A program made the position numbers and the translations under genes. From Eutypa lata (lineage: Eukaryota; Ascomycota; Sordariomycetes; Xylariales; Diatrypaceae), in assembly GCA_022661535.1 (NCBI GenBank), contig JAKULF010000009.1:1860001-1924000 (forward strand): a stretch of DNA of 64,000 nt, read 5' to 3'. Position 1 is the first letter of the stretch. The number at the start of each line of letters is the position of its first letter. Below the pieces are notes generated by a model. The model did not search any database. It was not told the origin of the DNA and was given only the letters and a program-made list of their open reading frames with translations. Positions 1-12,670 of this stretch are shown here, in pieces.

Positions 1-641
1 TCAAAGTCGGCTGGGACGCGACGCACAGCTTCTTGCAGGTAGTCATGAGCGAGACTTGCGCTTTCAGCCGAAGCGACCTCGTCAGTGAACAAAGCACCGT
101 CCCCTATATGCTGGGCGCTTAAGGCACACATGCACATCGGACTCATGTAATCCTTCGAGTCAGCTGGGAATGATCCATCTCGCCAGCCTACCCATATCTC
201 TCTTTCGCAGAATAGAGGAAAGCTACTAAGAGTATCAGCTAACGCAGAGATTCAACAGAATGAGAGGAAAAGGAGAAGAAAAAGAATTGCTCACCTTGGG
301 TGGACGGTGTCGAGATAGACATCAAGCAAGGTAGTGATGACCTTACGATTGTTGAGGGAAGATGTTGAGGCGTTGAAGGTTGCAGTTAGAATCACGGGTT
401 CAGATGGGCTACTACCACCGCCACCCGAATCCTGCTGCCTTTGGTTCAACGCTTGTGGCTTTGTGCCGCGCTTCTTTGGCTCACGTTTTCGAGTACAGTC
501 TTGACCGTACTCGACGCAAGTCAGACATGCCTGGTTATCTCTGGTAGTATTATCTGACCTTTTCTTACACTTGACTCCACGCTGATGACAAAAATCACAG
601 GCCTGAGTGACGCGTCTTGATTTCACTCGAGTCGCAGACAT
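1..641 (-). CDS. Zn2Cys6 fungal transcription factor, 5' part (runs off left edge)
   Basis: The N-terminus carries a binuclear zinc cluster: C15-x2-C18-x6-C25-x13-C39-x2-C42-x6-C49, followed by a basic linker (RKREPKKRGTK) and a Gly/Ser-rich stretch. Exon 1 is 641..295. An intron (294..223, GTGAGC...TAG) joins it to exon 2 (222..1), which continues LDTVHPSFPLFCEREIWVGW, the usual start of the fungal-specific regulatory domain. Such proteins bind CGG-type sites in the nucleus and control pathway genes. The rest of the middle homology region lies outside the window, so the regulated pathway cannot be judged. The nearest downstream neighbour in the window is a secreted deacetylase on the same strand; no functional link is visible. 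Confidence 0.9.
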
Positions 642-1311
642 TGAGGCTATTCATTACGCTCACCAGAATGAGAGAAAACCCCGGTTTGCCTCTTGGTATG
701 CTCTTATCTCGAGGTGAGTAGTTAAGTGACAGATTGAATGATGGAGTCTAGGAACGCTGATGGACCCGGTCTAACTAAAATATATAGTAGCCGGGGTGCC
801 CATAACTACTTCTCACTACATACGTGGTAATCTAGTTAAATAGTTGGAAAGGGGAAAGTGGGCCACGAAAAATGACGGCGCTAATTGTTGCTTAAGGCGC
901 AATAACGATGCATTCAACTTTGACAAAACAACCACCATATATTCACAGAAGTTAAAGACAAGCTGTCAGGTTAGAAAAGGGGTATAGGACTTACTAGTAA
1001 GTTGCTATAAGCACCCTTTGCCACTTGATGGCCCCCTGCTAGTGTTATACTTGTCTTTTTGTGATTCCCAGAACCACTGGGCATGTAGACTACAGCTCAT
1101 ACCTATCATAGAGAAAGAGGTATGTCTCGGCATATTTGTTTGTAATTTTACTACGTTTCATACTTCATAGGCTTCGTTACTTCGTGATACTCATGGAATA
1201 GCCCGGAATTCCAAACCACTAACCCACCCAAAGCTCACTACAATAGCTACTGGCACCTCGGTACGCATATACCTTCAAAGCAAGCCCAAGTACACGGCAT
1301 TCAGCACCACA
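642..1311. other. Intergenic, 670 bp
   Basis: The stretch holds the upstream region of the Zn2Cys6 gene and the 3' flank of the deacetylase gene. No open frame with protein-like composition and no RNA gene was seen. Confidence 0.6.
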
Positions 1312-2272
1312 TCACCCAGTCCACGCACCTCCAGTAGAGGCATCCCGATACCAGTTCTCGGCCGGATCGCCGAGACAATCGCCCATAGTGACGAGCTCGA
1401 AGCCGGCGTTCCTTGCCTCGTCAACCATGAACTGCGCGAAGCCGTGGACCGTGCCATCCCACACGTCATGCGACAGCACAATATGCGACGCGTCCTGCGG
1501 GGTGCCCCCGTACGTGATGTTGCCGCTGTAGACAGTGCGCGCGTAGTCGTAGTCGCCTTCGTAGTCTTTGGTGTCGACGTCGTAGTTGGCCTGGTTGGTT
1601 TCCCATTAGTTAGTTCGAGGCAACGGGAAATCATAGAATAGTTAAGTGGTCGAGTTTTCGGGAGAGAGAGAGGGAGAGAGAGAGGGAAAGTTCTACCACG
1701 TGATACCCCAGCGCCCCAATATCACTGATACACTGCGAAAGACACGCCGTATATGGCGGTCTCAAATACGTGGGGAGGAAGCCCAACACACTCACGAGCG
1801 CATCCTCGTTCCTCAGGATCTCGGCGCGCCGGCCCTCCGTCGTGAGGGTGTCCAAATTCGCGTGCGTCCACGTGTGGCTCCCGATCTGGTGGCCGGCCGC
1901 GTGCATCCTTCGCAGGACGTCCGGGTACCCCGTCGCCTGGTCGTCGATGTGCCCGTGGTCCTGGTTGTTGCCCACGACGAAGAAGGTCGCCTTGACGCCG
2001 TCGTTGGCGTCGAGCACGTCGAGCAGGTCCGACGTGTACTGCCAGGGCCCGTCGTCGAACGTCAGCGCTACCTTGCCCGGCACGGTGCAGGACCGGATGT
2101 CGGCCCCGTAGGGCACGCTGCCTAGTAAGGGCCGGGGAAGCTGCGACGTGTCTTTCTTGACCGGCCCTTGTTGTCCTGGCTTAGAACTCGAGGTTGGAGA
2201 CGGTCTGGCATCGCCGATGTGGTCTGCGGATAATGCTGCGAGGGCGAGTAGGAGCCTCTGTGAGACCTGCAT
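1312..2272 (-). CDS. Secreted polysaccharide (chitin) deacetylase
   Basis: Two exons, 2272..1697 and 1590..1312, encode 284 aa. The ATG at 2272 gives a signal peptide (MQVSQRLLLALAALSA); the longer open frame upstream lacks an ATG. The NodB homology domain shows the metal/catalytic motif TFDDGP at residues 71-76, the metal-binding H-x3-H (GSHTWTH, H133 and H137), and RPPY further on. Exon 2 continues ANYDVDTKDY and ends with a catalytic-type SHD (VLSHDVWDG). These enzymes remove acetyl groups from chitin or chito-oligosaccharides outside the cell, changing wall properties or hiding chitin fragments from hosts. The intron has a GA-repeat just after its donor. The donor GTAGAA is weak; the first base of the alternative donor three bases upstream (GTGGTA) would delete one residue. 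Chitin is the likely but unproved substrate. Confidence 0.88.
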
Positions 2273-2372
2273 CTTTGGACAATTACGAGGCCACAAGGTG
2301 ATGTTTTCAAGAAAGACAGCGAAGGGACATAGGCAAGAAATAATTTATGTTCACCGTAACGGGGTTTACTGG

Positions 2373-2380
2373 TCTATATA
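2373..2380 (-). promoter_or_regulatory. Possible TATA box of the deacetylase gene
   Basis: CTATATAG on the minus strand lies about 100 bp upstream of the deacetylase ATG, in the range for a fungal TATA element. This is sequence resemblance only. Confidence 0.3.
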
Positions 2381-5300
2381 GCCACGAATACGAGCTTATC
2401 GTGGTATGGGCAGCTCCATTATTGGCGCCGAGTTACAACTCATCCGCCCGTCAAGCCGATCAACCGTCAATGGTCGCTCAATTTCGGGACGATCGAGCGA
2501 AGCATAGACTCGGAAATTGCTTACAGCCTCAAGGGATCAACAGCAAGAAACGACGGTACAGGCTAAAGCTCCCTTCGACTCACGTCATAACGAGGAAATC
2601 TGCCAGTGGTAAGATAGCTGGCGATCGAGGGCCAAGAGGTTGGCATGCATGATGCATCGACCGCCGCGCGACGGTTCGTCGCTAGTTTCCTGTGTCCCAA
2701 TTGTCTGATGGTGAAGCTGCGAGATGCGGAATGGATCTACCGCCGAGGTGAGAGCTAAGGTGGACTTTGGGCGATAATACCGGCAATCGGGACCTTGCCG
2801 AGCCATGTGGGTAGGTGACTGACCGTCCACCCGTATAATATGGCTATAACATTGTGCGGGGGGCTCCGTAGAATGCCAAATCGCTGCATCTCTAGTAATA
2901 ATAGGTTTGCAGAAATACGAGACGTGGCTTACTCGACTACCCCGACCAGTTTCATTACCAACCTCCATCGGGTTTGCTGTATAGAGTTCGGGTGTTTATA
3001 TGATACGTCTTATATAACATGCCAAGTCGCAGGCTGAAATGTATGTGTAGACACCGAATCTTCGTTCTGTAGAGTAGGGGACGCCCTGGATTCTATCTCT
3101 ACTTGCTGTAGTACACCCTGCAAGCCAACGACAACGGTCGAACACCAAACGTGCAGCCGTGCCGATAGGCAATCAAAGCTTGTCATGCCGTGGAATACTA
3201 TCAACTTGGTGACCATGGTGTAGCTGGCACTGGGACTACTTGATATCAGGCAAGCAAGCAGGCAAGGTGTACAAAACCAAAGGAATCGTTAGCGGATTAT
3301 TTGCATCACAGTGCATCTACACGTTGGGAGATATATGGGGTTACGCTATGATAAGTAAGTATGGATCACGGGCGGTGATCATTGATCTGCATCGAAAGAC
3401 GATAGGGTTACGCGCCGATTATGGTGGGCCAGAATGTAATCAGTCCGGCCCGGAGCGGCACCATGATCGGACGTGTTGATCTATGTAATCGGATCCGTTA
3501 CATTCATGATTCGGCATCGTTCATCTTAGTGACGGCTTCCGGGTGGGTCCTGATTGCTGGATGCCTCCGGGTATTAAACTATTAAAATCACGCTCACACC
3601 TAGATGGGTGTTTCTCAACCAGACTTTCAATACTGGTGCTAATTACGAGCACCTCCGAATTAACCGTCGCAGCCCCAGTAGTCAGCTCTGTCACTCGAAC
3701 TTGGGTAAGCGTTTGCGTAGTTGGGCAAATATTGCCATTTATTGTAGGTACTTAGAGCATACGTCCAAATCGAACAAAACAGTTTAGAAACCTTCAAGTA
3801 CCTACCTAAACTCTCAACATATGGCACCTCTTAGTACTCGATTTGCCGCGAGCATTTTCATAAAGACCGCTGGAAGTATTAACAACCCTAAACCCGTTAT
3901 TTGTTAGATTAGGTGTTTCCATATGAATATGGTTACACATGACCGACTATGACGACCGAATGCATGATGACCTTGTCGGTGTTGCGATAGGCACTAGCCG
4001 TTTTGCGACGATGCGATCGATATAGTGATGACATCACCAGCTGAAGAATACCATGGCGACAGTTCCTTGTAAACCAATAGAACTCCAAATCCACTCGCGC
4101 GCTTATTGGTGGTTTTGTTTTCTTTTGATGTAAAAACGACGATCAGAGACCGAGTTAAGCTTTTGCTAAAGAGATAACACACTCATCCTAACCTGATAGG
4201 AAACACTCTATAACTGCCAAGGCTGAGAATGCAACCCCTCAAGCCCCCTTAAGGTCATCGTTAGCAGTGTTGGGAACCCGGAGCACCAACCCTTAACTAT
4301 GACGCACGGATACCAACCAAATGAAATGTTAGCTAACCCGCCGCCCGCCAGCCCGCTAACAAAGCAATTGTTAACTGGTGTGTTAGGTGAGGTGGGGTAA
4401 AGTCTCAATACCTATGGGGCCAACGGGCTGAGCAGTTTCCGACGGCCGCCTCTTTGATTAGAGAGGAAAGTCGATAAACTTAAATATTCGTGACAATGAT
4501 GTGATTAGTTACATTGATCCGTATAGCCTTGAAACCAACATAGCCATAAACCTAAAGCCTTTCGCCATAAGTAGAGGCATACGCGGGTTGGCATTTGAAT
4601 TTATCGTTGCTGGATTCAGAAGATACGGATACTTCCATGCATCCATCAAAGCTCCCGGGCTTTTGGTAAGTTCGTAATTCCCGGTTATTTTAGGTTGGGC
4701 TAGGTTATATATAGTTAGACGCACACTCCGTACACTTAAGCTTGTCTATAAGCTTCCTTATCGGGAACATGTGTTGTCTGTCGTGACGGCCCCGCTTGTT
4801 TTCGTCCCTGTAGCTACGCAAGCGCTATGGGCTTATCCAATGAAACTGCGGATTGTTTGGTCGAGACCCTTACTATTCCTGGAAAAGATCACAGATTTCG
4901 TAAGAGCTCTGAGTCTCTTCTGCTCGCTGGCTACTGGGGCTACTGGGGCTGTGTAGGAACGAACCGAAACCAATTCAGCCCACTTTCTGCCTCCTGCTAT
5001 CTTCAACATCTGAACATTACCTAGGTAGATAAACCTTGCACAACCTATTACTTACTATACTTGTCTGCTTGTTAGCTACCTATGATAATGATGCCTCTTT
5101 TGTCCTCCTAAGGAATAGATCTACCAGCCGAGCATTTGTCGGGTTTGTTAGACCAACTTGCTTTGTCCAACTACCGAAACAGGAGGCCTGTGTCTTTTCT
5201 GCGCATCTTCAGTTTCATGACCTAAAACCGACACACATTTCGCACATACCCAGCAAGCACTGCCTCATTCCACGACATTCTTGAGGACTTCCGAGATCGC

Positions 5301-5661
5301 TCTATTACATGTAATACTGGCGCATCACCCGCTGGTCGAAGGAGCGCTCTTTGACTTTTGGATCGAACCGATCAGTGCAACGAACGATACGATCGACCTA
5401 GTGGTAAACCGATAGCACCTACCAGCATTTACCCTTGAACTCTTGCTCCGCCAAGATAGATTGTACTTTGAACCTCCGATCGAACGGACATACATGCTGT
5501 GTAAGACATCTAAGAACGACCGCTCGAGCCTTTACAATCGAACTCGCCATAGAGAAAAACCGTTTACTGCGAATAACGTCAACATAAGAGATCGGGTGTT
5601 GAGATTCTGGTAGTTGGGCGATTCTTCGCCGCTCCCCGCCGCTATTTTCTAAGCGGCAATC
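2381..5661. other. Gene-free region, 3.3 kb
   Basis: All open frames here are short (about 130 codons at most), overlap on both strands and have unprotein-like composition. No domain, tRNA or transposon end was recognised. The last few hundred bases should contain the promoter of the NIPA gene. Confidence 0.55.
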
Positions 5662-7994
5662 ATGGACGCGACAGCGCAAGTCCTTGAGACGGCCCACACT
5701 CTATACGCTAGAGCGGAGAGCGACAGTACAGAAACGGAGGCCCGGCCCCCAGTCTACAAAGCCGTTGGTATTGCCTTAGCCGTTGCTTCCGGGTGCTTTA
5801 TCGGCGTCTCGTTCGTGCTAAAAAAGGTTGGATTATTGAAGGCCAATGACAAATACAACGAGATCGCTGGCGAGGGCTATGGCTATCTCAAGAACTTCCA
5901 CTGGTGGGGGGGTATGACCTTGATGATCATTGGCGAGATATGTAACTTCGCCGCCTATGCTTTCACCGATGCCATCTTGGTCACTTCGCTAGGAGCACTT
6001 TCGGTTGTTATTACTACCATCCTCTCGGCTATATTTTTGAAAGAGAGATTAAGTATGGTTGGTAAAGTTGCCTGCTTCCTCTGTGTTATAGGTACCGTCG
6101 TTATCGTTATGAATGCCCCTACGGAGTCGGCAGTGGCAAACATAGAGGAAATGCAGAGTTATGTCGTAACTCCCGGATTCTTGACTTACGCTGGCATCAT
6201 TATTGTCGGCTCTGCCTTCGTCGCACTTTGGGTTGGTCCACGATACGGAAAGAAAAACATGTTCCCTTACATATCCGTCTGCAGTTGGATTGGTGGTCTG
6301 AGTGTTGTGGCCACCCAAGGCCTAGGAGCTGCTATTGTCGCCCAAGCTGGAGGAACACCTCAGTTCAACCACTGGTTCCTCTATGTGGTCCTGGTCTTTG
6401 TGATAGCGACGCTATTGACCGAAATCATATACCTAAACGTAAGTTACCCAGTATCATGGCAAGACAGAGCTAACCACCCCTGTTATAGAAAGCCCTAAAC
6501 CTTTTTAACGCTGCCATGGTCACCCCTACTTACTACGTCTATTTCACAAGTACAACAATCATCACCTCATCTGTTTTATTTCAGGGTTTCAGGGGTACGG
6601 CAACACAAATTGTGACTGTCGTTATGGGGTTTCTTACTATCTGCGCTGGAGTTGTGCTACTGCAGTTATCTAAGTCTGCGAAAGACGTCCCGGATACCGC
6701 TATTTTTACTGGTGATTTAGACCAGATTCACATGATAGCCGACCAGGAACAACCTGAGACCGAACCGAAAGCAGATGCTATCCGAGGAACAGCAGCCATC
6801 ATGAGACGCATCTCTAACGCTCGCCAGAAGATGGAAGAGCAAGAATTCAGGCGACTCCACGAGGAAAAGGAGAGGGAACGACTTGCGCCTCTAAGCGAAG
6901 ATGGACGAGAGGAATTTGAGTGGGATGGACTTCGACGACGAAGGACTGTCACGATGGGTAGCCAGAGGAGTCGGGCTATAACAACAGCTAGTTCCTCCAT
7001 TCCTCCTTCTCAACCCTGGCATCACCCACCATTAGGCATGTCACGTTTCCCAGATGCAGACGAGTTGGAGTCCGAGCGGGACAACACATCATCGCCAGGT
7101 TTCCTGTCTAGTATAGCAGGTACCATTCGTAGTCGCACGAGGAGTGTTCTGCCAGGTCATCCCGACTACCAGCAACAAGGAAGTGTGGACGGGAGACTTC
7201 CCAACTCCGCATCCACGTACCCGGTCCAATTATCAGAAATTTCCGTGCCGCCCCAAAAATACAGAAGAGATGGGTCATACAGTCGAAGCCGGGAACATGT
7301 GTTTGGGCTCCCAGCTGGCCTCGAGAAGACGGAGTACGCTGGCGCCGCAGGGCACATATCAGACGGCAGCAGCGAGCGCCACATCCAGATAGCTGATCTA
7401 CCACCACCGCCTAAATCGAGCGGTTCGCTCGCGCCCCCAACTCCACCACCTCATGGGGACAAATCGATGGCGCGCCGGCAATTCTCATTCCAGAACGTGT
7501 TCCGGCGGCACCATCCAGATAGCCAGCAACAGCAACAGGAGGACCAGGACCAGGACCAAAGCCATCTCCTTCATCAACACCAGCACCAGCACCAGCACCA
7601 ACGGCAGTCATCGTCATCAACAGCAGCAGCGCGCCTCGGGCTCCGGTCTCGCGGGTATTCGGATAGGCAGGTCCCGCGAGGGGACAGCGCAACCGAGGAG
7701 GAGCGGCTGGGCCTCGTGAAGGGCGATTCGCAATCCATGCCGGCGCTGCCGCGCTACGACGGCTTCGATGACGGCGAGTCTTCGGAAGGAGAGGAGACTA
7801 CCAGTAGTAGCGACGTCCCGACCGAAGATAGCGACGAGTATGCGGAGAATAAGCACGCCCACTTTGGAGGGGGTAGGGAGCTGACGGATCACCCTCCCGG
7901 GCCCGGACGCGGGCATGATCCTTCCCCCGGGGATGGGAGTGGAAATGGCGGGTCGCGCGGGGGTGGGGGTGGGGTTTCTGGTGTACGTGTCTAA
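5662..7994 (+). CDS. NIPA-family magnesium transporter with long disordered tail
   Basis: Two exons, 5662..6438 and 6489..7994 (intron GTAAGT...TATAG), encode 760 aa. Residues 30-350 match the NIPA/DUF803 family: about nine hydrophobic segments beginning AVGIALAVASGCFIGVSF, then the characteristic NFHWWGG, GEICNFAAYAFTDAILVTSL, and, across the splice site, IYLN-KALNLFNAAMVTPTYY. The family moves Mg2+ across plasma or endosomal membranes. The C-terminal 400 residues look disordered: a charged helix (RQKMEEQEFRRLHEEKERER), Ser/Pro-rich stretches, a DQDQDQ run, an alternating His-Gln run and a Gly-rich end. The tail is longer than in animal NIPAs but such extensions are common in fungal members. 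It is probably cytoplasmic and regulatory, which is inference. Confidence 0.92.
7549..7605 (+). repeat. Short tandem codon repeats (GACCAG, CACCAG) inside the NIPA gene
   Basis: Consecutive GACCAG and then CACCAG hexamers encode a DQDQDQ run and an alternating HQ run in the tail of the transporter. Such repeats change length readily by slippage. Confidence 0.8.
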
Positions 7995-10041
7995 AAAGAA
8001 GCGAGTGTCTAGCCTTACAGGCTTGTTGTGAGACATGGGCTTGCTCGTTTCACATGATTTTCATACGAAGAACCCTTTATTCATTCGTATTGCGTTCTAT
8101 TACCTCATCCTATTCACTCGATTGTACTACCCCTTCCCCCGACTACATATTCGATCGACTTCGGTATCATATATATGGGCGGTGTTTTTGTCCGGGCAAG
8201 GGAAACTGGTCGGGGAAATTATTTGTTTGCATACACACGTACAGGGCTATGATTGATGACGTTCATCACGACTTTCATATTTTGTCCTGTCTTTTTTTTT
8301 TTTTCTCCCTCCCTGCCAGAGGGCCTGGCCGAAGAAGAAGAAAGGGGGAGCTGTACCGTACACGGTATTGTAAACCGACTGGGTCTTCCTTACTCCCTAC
8401 CTACCTATCCACCTTGCCTTGTTTGGTACACACAGAAGCATAGACGGTGGTTCAGAGTTAGCATGGATGGATGGACGGCTGGACGGGTTGTGTACCACGC
8501 GCGAATTTCCTTAGATCTTTTGTATCGGTTCTTTTTTGTGCGCGTTGATAGATTCAAAGGAGCATGGACTACGGAACGGAATCCGGAGGCTGGTTTGATA
8601 TGATATGGTATGGTTTGGTATGGGAAGCTGGTTGGTTGGTTGGTCGGTCAGGATAGAAAAATTCTCTGTGAAGGCAGATTAGGGCTTTTGAATGGCTCAT
8701 CTTGTATATAATTAATACCAGGGACACATGGACGGGCCGACGCTAAGGTAACGGCAGATACTAGATATAGTAGCTAGATAACTGCTCTATACCTATATCT
8801 TATGTGTTTATATGGTTTTCTGGTAATGATGTCCTCCTATGCGTTTGTTGTTATGAAGGGGTGTATAATTAATATCACGTAAACGCTTGATAGGTCATAA
8901 TAAGTGAATACACAAGAGGTAGATATCACCCTGGAGATACCATGCCGTGCCTTTATCGAGCTCTTTCCCTTTTCTCTGGTCTAATATATCTACATTATTG
9001 TGGAGATTTGTAACCGTACCGCTGTTATACTGGTACCGTGATAGTAAATTCATGTTATAGATAGCTGTGTCATTATAACTTTAACATGAATATGATAACT
9101 TATGTCAGCAGCTAGGATGTTAGGGTATATTGCCAAAGTGGTTGCATTTGCCCTAAAAAGGTCTGAAGGAGTCAAAGGGGTCAACGGGGCTTTAAGGAGA
9201 CAAGGTACCAATCGCAAGGCAGCAGCAAGGTATATGGGCTATATCTAGCTAACGATTCCTGACCTAGATACGAACACAAAACCAAGCTGCCTAGGGATGC
9301 CTAACCTGACCCTAGGTTCTGAGAACTTAAATTAAATGAAGTAAAAATACCTTATCCTCATTAATGAAATCCATATTCACAAATCCATAAACCCATAAAC
9401 GAAAGTAGGTCCTATAGCAGTAACGCCAGAAGTTCCCGCGCTCATTTCTCCGGGACGCAGAACCATCGGAACAGAGATGCCGGCTATCCAGTAGCCGCCG
9501 TCGCCAACTCACATGATTTCCGTCCTAGAGCCAAGGTATCTATCTGTGACGAAAACATTTCTCCTTTCTGTAAGATGGTTAGAAATATTCACCAATTACC
9601 TATTTCTGAACAATATTATGTTCGTAGTTAAATCTTCCCTGCGGAAAGATGTGCTGGTAGAAATTCAATGTGGTACCCAGCGTCGATGTTCGTTTAGTTA
9701 GCAGCATTTAGGACGGGTGGAGGGACGGTAGATACTTTTCGGTACCAAGACTCATATTCCCGCCCCTTAAATGCTAGACCCCTCAGGATCTATAGGACTG
9801 GCACCTAACCGCAAGAGAACCATATAAGCTGCGAAGTAGCGATCTGTAGATTGCGTCGTCCTTGGTAGTCTCAACGCGTCGATACGCCTAGAATGGAAAA
9901 AATATACTGTTGCGAGGTTGCCACCTAAAGTGGCTGTCACACATTTCTCTGGATTTAGATTTTCACTGCTACTTCGCCACACATTTTGTAAAAACCTTGT
10001 AAAAGATTTATATGGTATCGCCATTAAAGCATATTATCCCC
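7995..10041. other. Gene-free region, 2 kb
   Basis: This is the 3' flank of the NIPA gene and of the convergent P450 gene. It includes pyrimidine-rich tracts near 8290 and GGTT/GGTA-type short repeats near 8600-8650. No coding or RNA gene was recognised. Confidence 0.55.
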
Positions 10042-12034
10042 TCACTTGGCATCTCCATCCTCTCTCTCGACTTCATGGAACCGAACCCAGAATTTCGGCT
10101 TCTCCCACATTGCGTACTGCCTAAACGCATCCTCGAATACGATGTTCTGACCCGGCAGCACTTCGACATCAAAGCTCCAAAGCACCTTGGCGATGAACAA
10201 CCTGGTCTGACGCCACGCCGTACCCATTCCCGGACATGCCCTTGGGCCCTGGCTAAATGGCCAAAAGCTCGACGTAGCGTCGTTTTTGAAGGTTGGATCC
10301 CAGTGTGCGTGATTAGGGGGGAGCCAGCGCTCTGGTCGGAAGCTTTGCGGCTGGTGGAAATACCGTGGGCTTCGAGTGAAAGCGAAATGCCCATATTGCA
10401 CTGTGATCTAAAGATAGTAGGGTGAGTTAGCATTGGATATAATTAAGCTACGGGAAATAGGGGGTAGTCATACTCCTCTAGCAATGTAGTTTCCATCAAC
10501 CATAGCCCCAGGGCAAACACGTGGCAGCCCGTTAGACCCAATAACCGTGATTCTCAGCGTCTCCATTAGTGAAGCGTGTAAGAACCTGAGATGAGCAACT
10601 GCGTCCGGGTTAATATCATCGTAACTCTTGAACTTCCCTCTAATCTCTTCGACCAGCCTCTTGTAGCTCGCGGGGTCGTGTAGCAGGAACATAATCGTAC
10701 AGAGGAACTGGCTCGAGATCGGCTCGTACCCAGCACTGAGAAGCTGGCCAGCGACCATCTCCATGTGTTTCAGATCCTTCTTGGAAGGTTCCGGTCCATC
10801 TGGGGGACACAGTTGATCAAAATAATCAAGGTGGGTTGTAGTGCTACGGCGGCTGATGCGCGACGTCAGTTCCTTCCTGTTCAGCTTTAAGACCTGAGGC
10901 AGGCTAGTGAGGACGGATGGCGGGATGAAAAAAAATTTGAGTGGACTTAAGAGGGGAAATCTCTTCATGAGCCCATTTATAGTGATGAAGAAATTCACTC
11001 CCCATAGTGAATCGAGGAGAGGAGAGGATTTCACTAATGGTCAAGGGGCGTTAGTAGTTTCATAGGAGACACAAAATTAAGGCAAGCTGGGAAGCCCTAC
11101 TTTCTTCCATATGATGCATCTCACGACTGTATGCCATATCGGCGGAAATGTCCATGGCGAGCCAATCCGTCCACTAAGTATGTGACGTTAATTACCATGT
11201 AAATGTAGGTAGTAGCTGTACGAGTATCTTCAAGAAAGATAGTTAAGACTGACGCTATGAAGTTCAATTCCATCCTCCGTACCCCCAAGTTCCCTCATCT
11301 TCTCAACGAAATAGTTGATATATCTATGGAGTGTTGCCTCTTTAGCCTTGATCGATTTAATGCTAAATGCTGGAGCGAGCCTCTTCGAAATCTGGCGATG
11401 CTTGACTGGGTCTCTCTCCCACTTAATACCATTATCGCCTTGGCCAAGTTCTAACCAATCGGTCCTAGTGAAGTGCTCTAGGTTCTTGGTATGGGTGGAA
11501 TAGATATCTATCGTTGAGTGTTAATCTCACCTTTCTGACTCTATGGGGATCTTCTCATACCAGAGGCTGCCTGAGGAGTGACGAAGACGAGCTCATTCGG
11601 CGCTATGCGAACAACATCTCCTATACGATCACGTAAGTAGGCATCCGGGAGATTTAACACAGTGTGAAATTACCATATGTTTCAAGGACATCCTTAATGG
11701 CCCATGGATACTTCCCTGTGATCCTAGTTCCATCCAGTCAGTGGGTTCGATGAGAGATACGCGGCTTGGAAGAACTGACCAATGGTAGGCGTACCAAATG
11801 TTCGAGATAGCTGCAAGCCTCGGACCCGGAAACTTAGAAGCAGGATGGATATATAGGTAGTAAAAGCACCGGGTCGACGAGTATAACACTAACTATTCGC
11901 CCGTCAGCTCAATAGCTCATGGGGAGGCTAGAGACTTAGCTAAGAATGACTTCACCTACTATGACAATGCCAGTTATGACTAACTGGCTAGTGCCTATAT
12001 TTGCGATGAGCTTCGTGGGATGAACCAATTCCAT
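10042..12034 (-). CDS. Cytochrome P450 monooxygenase, eight exons
   Basis: Exons 12034..11956, 11888..11780, 11723..11674, 11620..11561, 11507..11254, 11173..11101, 11033..10474 and 10407..10042 add to 1551 nt (516 aa) with every splice phase agreeing. The start gives an N-terminal membrane anchor ([20 protein letters not shown]) followed by the proline hinge [10 protein letters not shown]. Further motifs are W-x-x-x-R-like [11 protein letters not shown] (C helix), AGYEP (I helix, about residue 309), ExxR as ETLR (about 366), PERW (about 420) and the heme-binding loop [13 protein letters not shown] with the thiolate Cys near 453. It is therefore a complete ER-bound class II P450, typically oxidising a small lipophilic compound with a P450 reductase. 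The I-helix Thr is replaced by Pro. Substrate unknown; the nearest redox neighbour is the VAO-type oxidase 2.5 kb away on the same strand. Confidence 0.9.
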
Positions 12035-12670
12035 CTTGTGGGCTGTATGCGGTTGTTCCATAAGGCGAGGATACACAATAAATTAAAGATTCCGAGGAAA
12101 TGTAAAAAGCGGCTTTGGGCTCAACAATATGAACAGACCGGTTCCTAGTAGAATAGGTTGTGCGACAGTCGAGGATGACAGTAGAAACCCGAAAACGATG
12201 CAAGGGGTAGGTAGATCCATTGATCTCAATTTTGGCATCACCTATCAACTATCTCATACCTCGCCACACATGCAAGCGACTGATTCGACGTTGTAATTTG
12301 TTTGGGGCTATGTAAGACGCAAGGGGGTATTCTGGTACGCTTTTATTGGAGACACTACCTTTAAGAGTGTTGTTTGTAGGATCTCTCTAGTTATAGGCAT
12401 GATCAACCGAACAAAGATCCAACAGCCAACTAAATATATGCAGGTTGGTTGTTAGCATGTCAATGCATGGCACTAAAAGTACACGATACTACGTGAATTC
12501 TCCTACCGGCATAGCAAATAGTCTCCGAGTGAGATTTCATCTATATACCATTTGCAAGACCTTCTAGGCGATGACCACGCATCACGGATACTTGAACTCC
12601 CATTTAATTTATAATAACTGGTAAACGTGAACTGTATCAACCCCTCGTGCATTGTTTGCCATTACGTATT
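12035..12670. other. Intergenic, 636 bp
   Basis: Lies upstream of the P450 start and downstream of the HPP gene stop. It should hold the P450 promoter. Nothing else was recognised. Confidence 0.55.

Noticed and set aside
5340..5430. tRNA-like B-box resemblance on the minus strand (GGTTCGATCC)
   Set aside because: No matching A box at proper distance and no foldable acceptor stem.
10042..11889. P450 as a fragmented pseudogene
   Set aside because: The scattered frames first looked broken, but eight exons with consensus-like splice sites join in phase into a complete protein.
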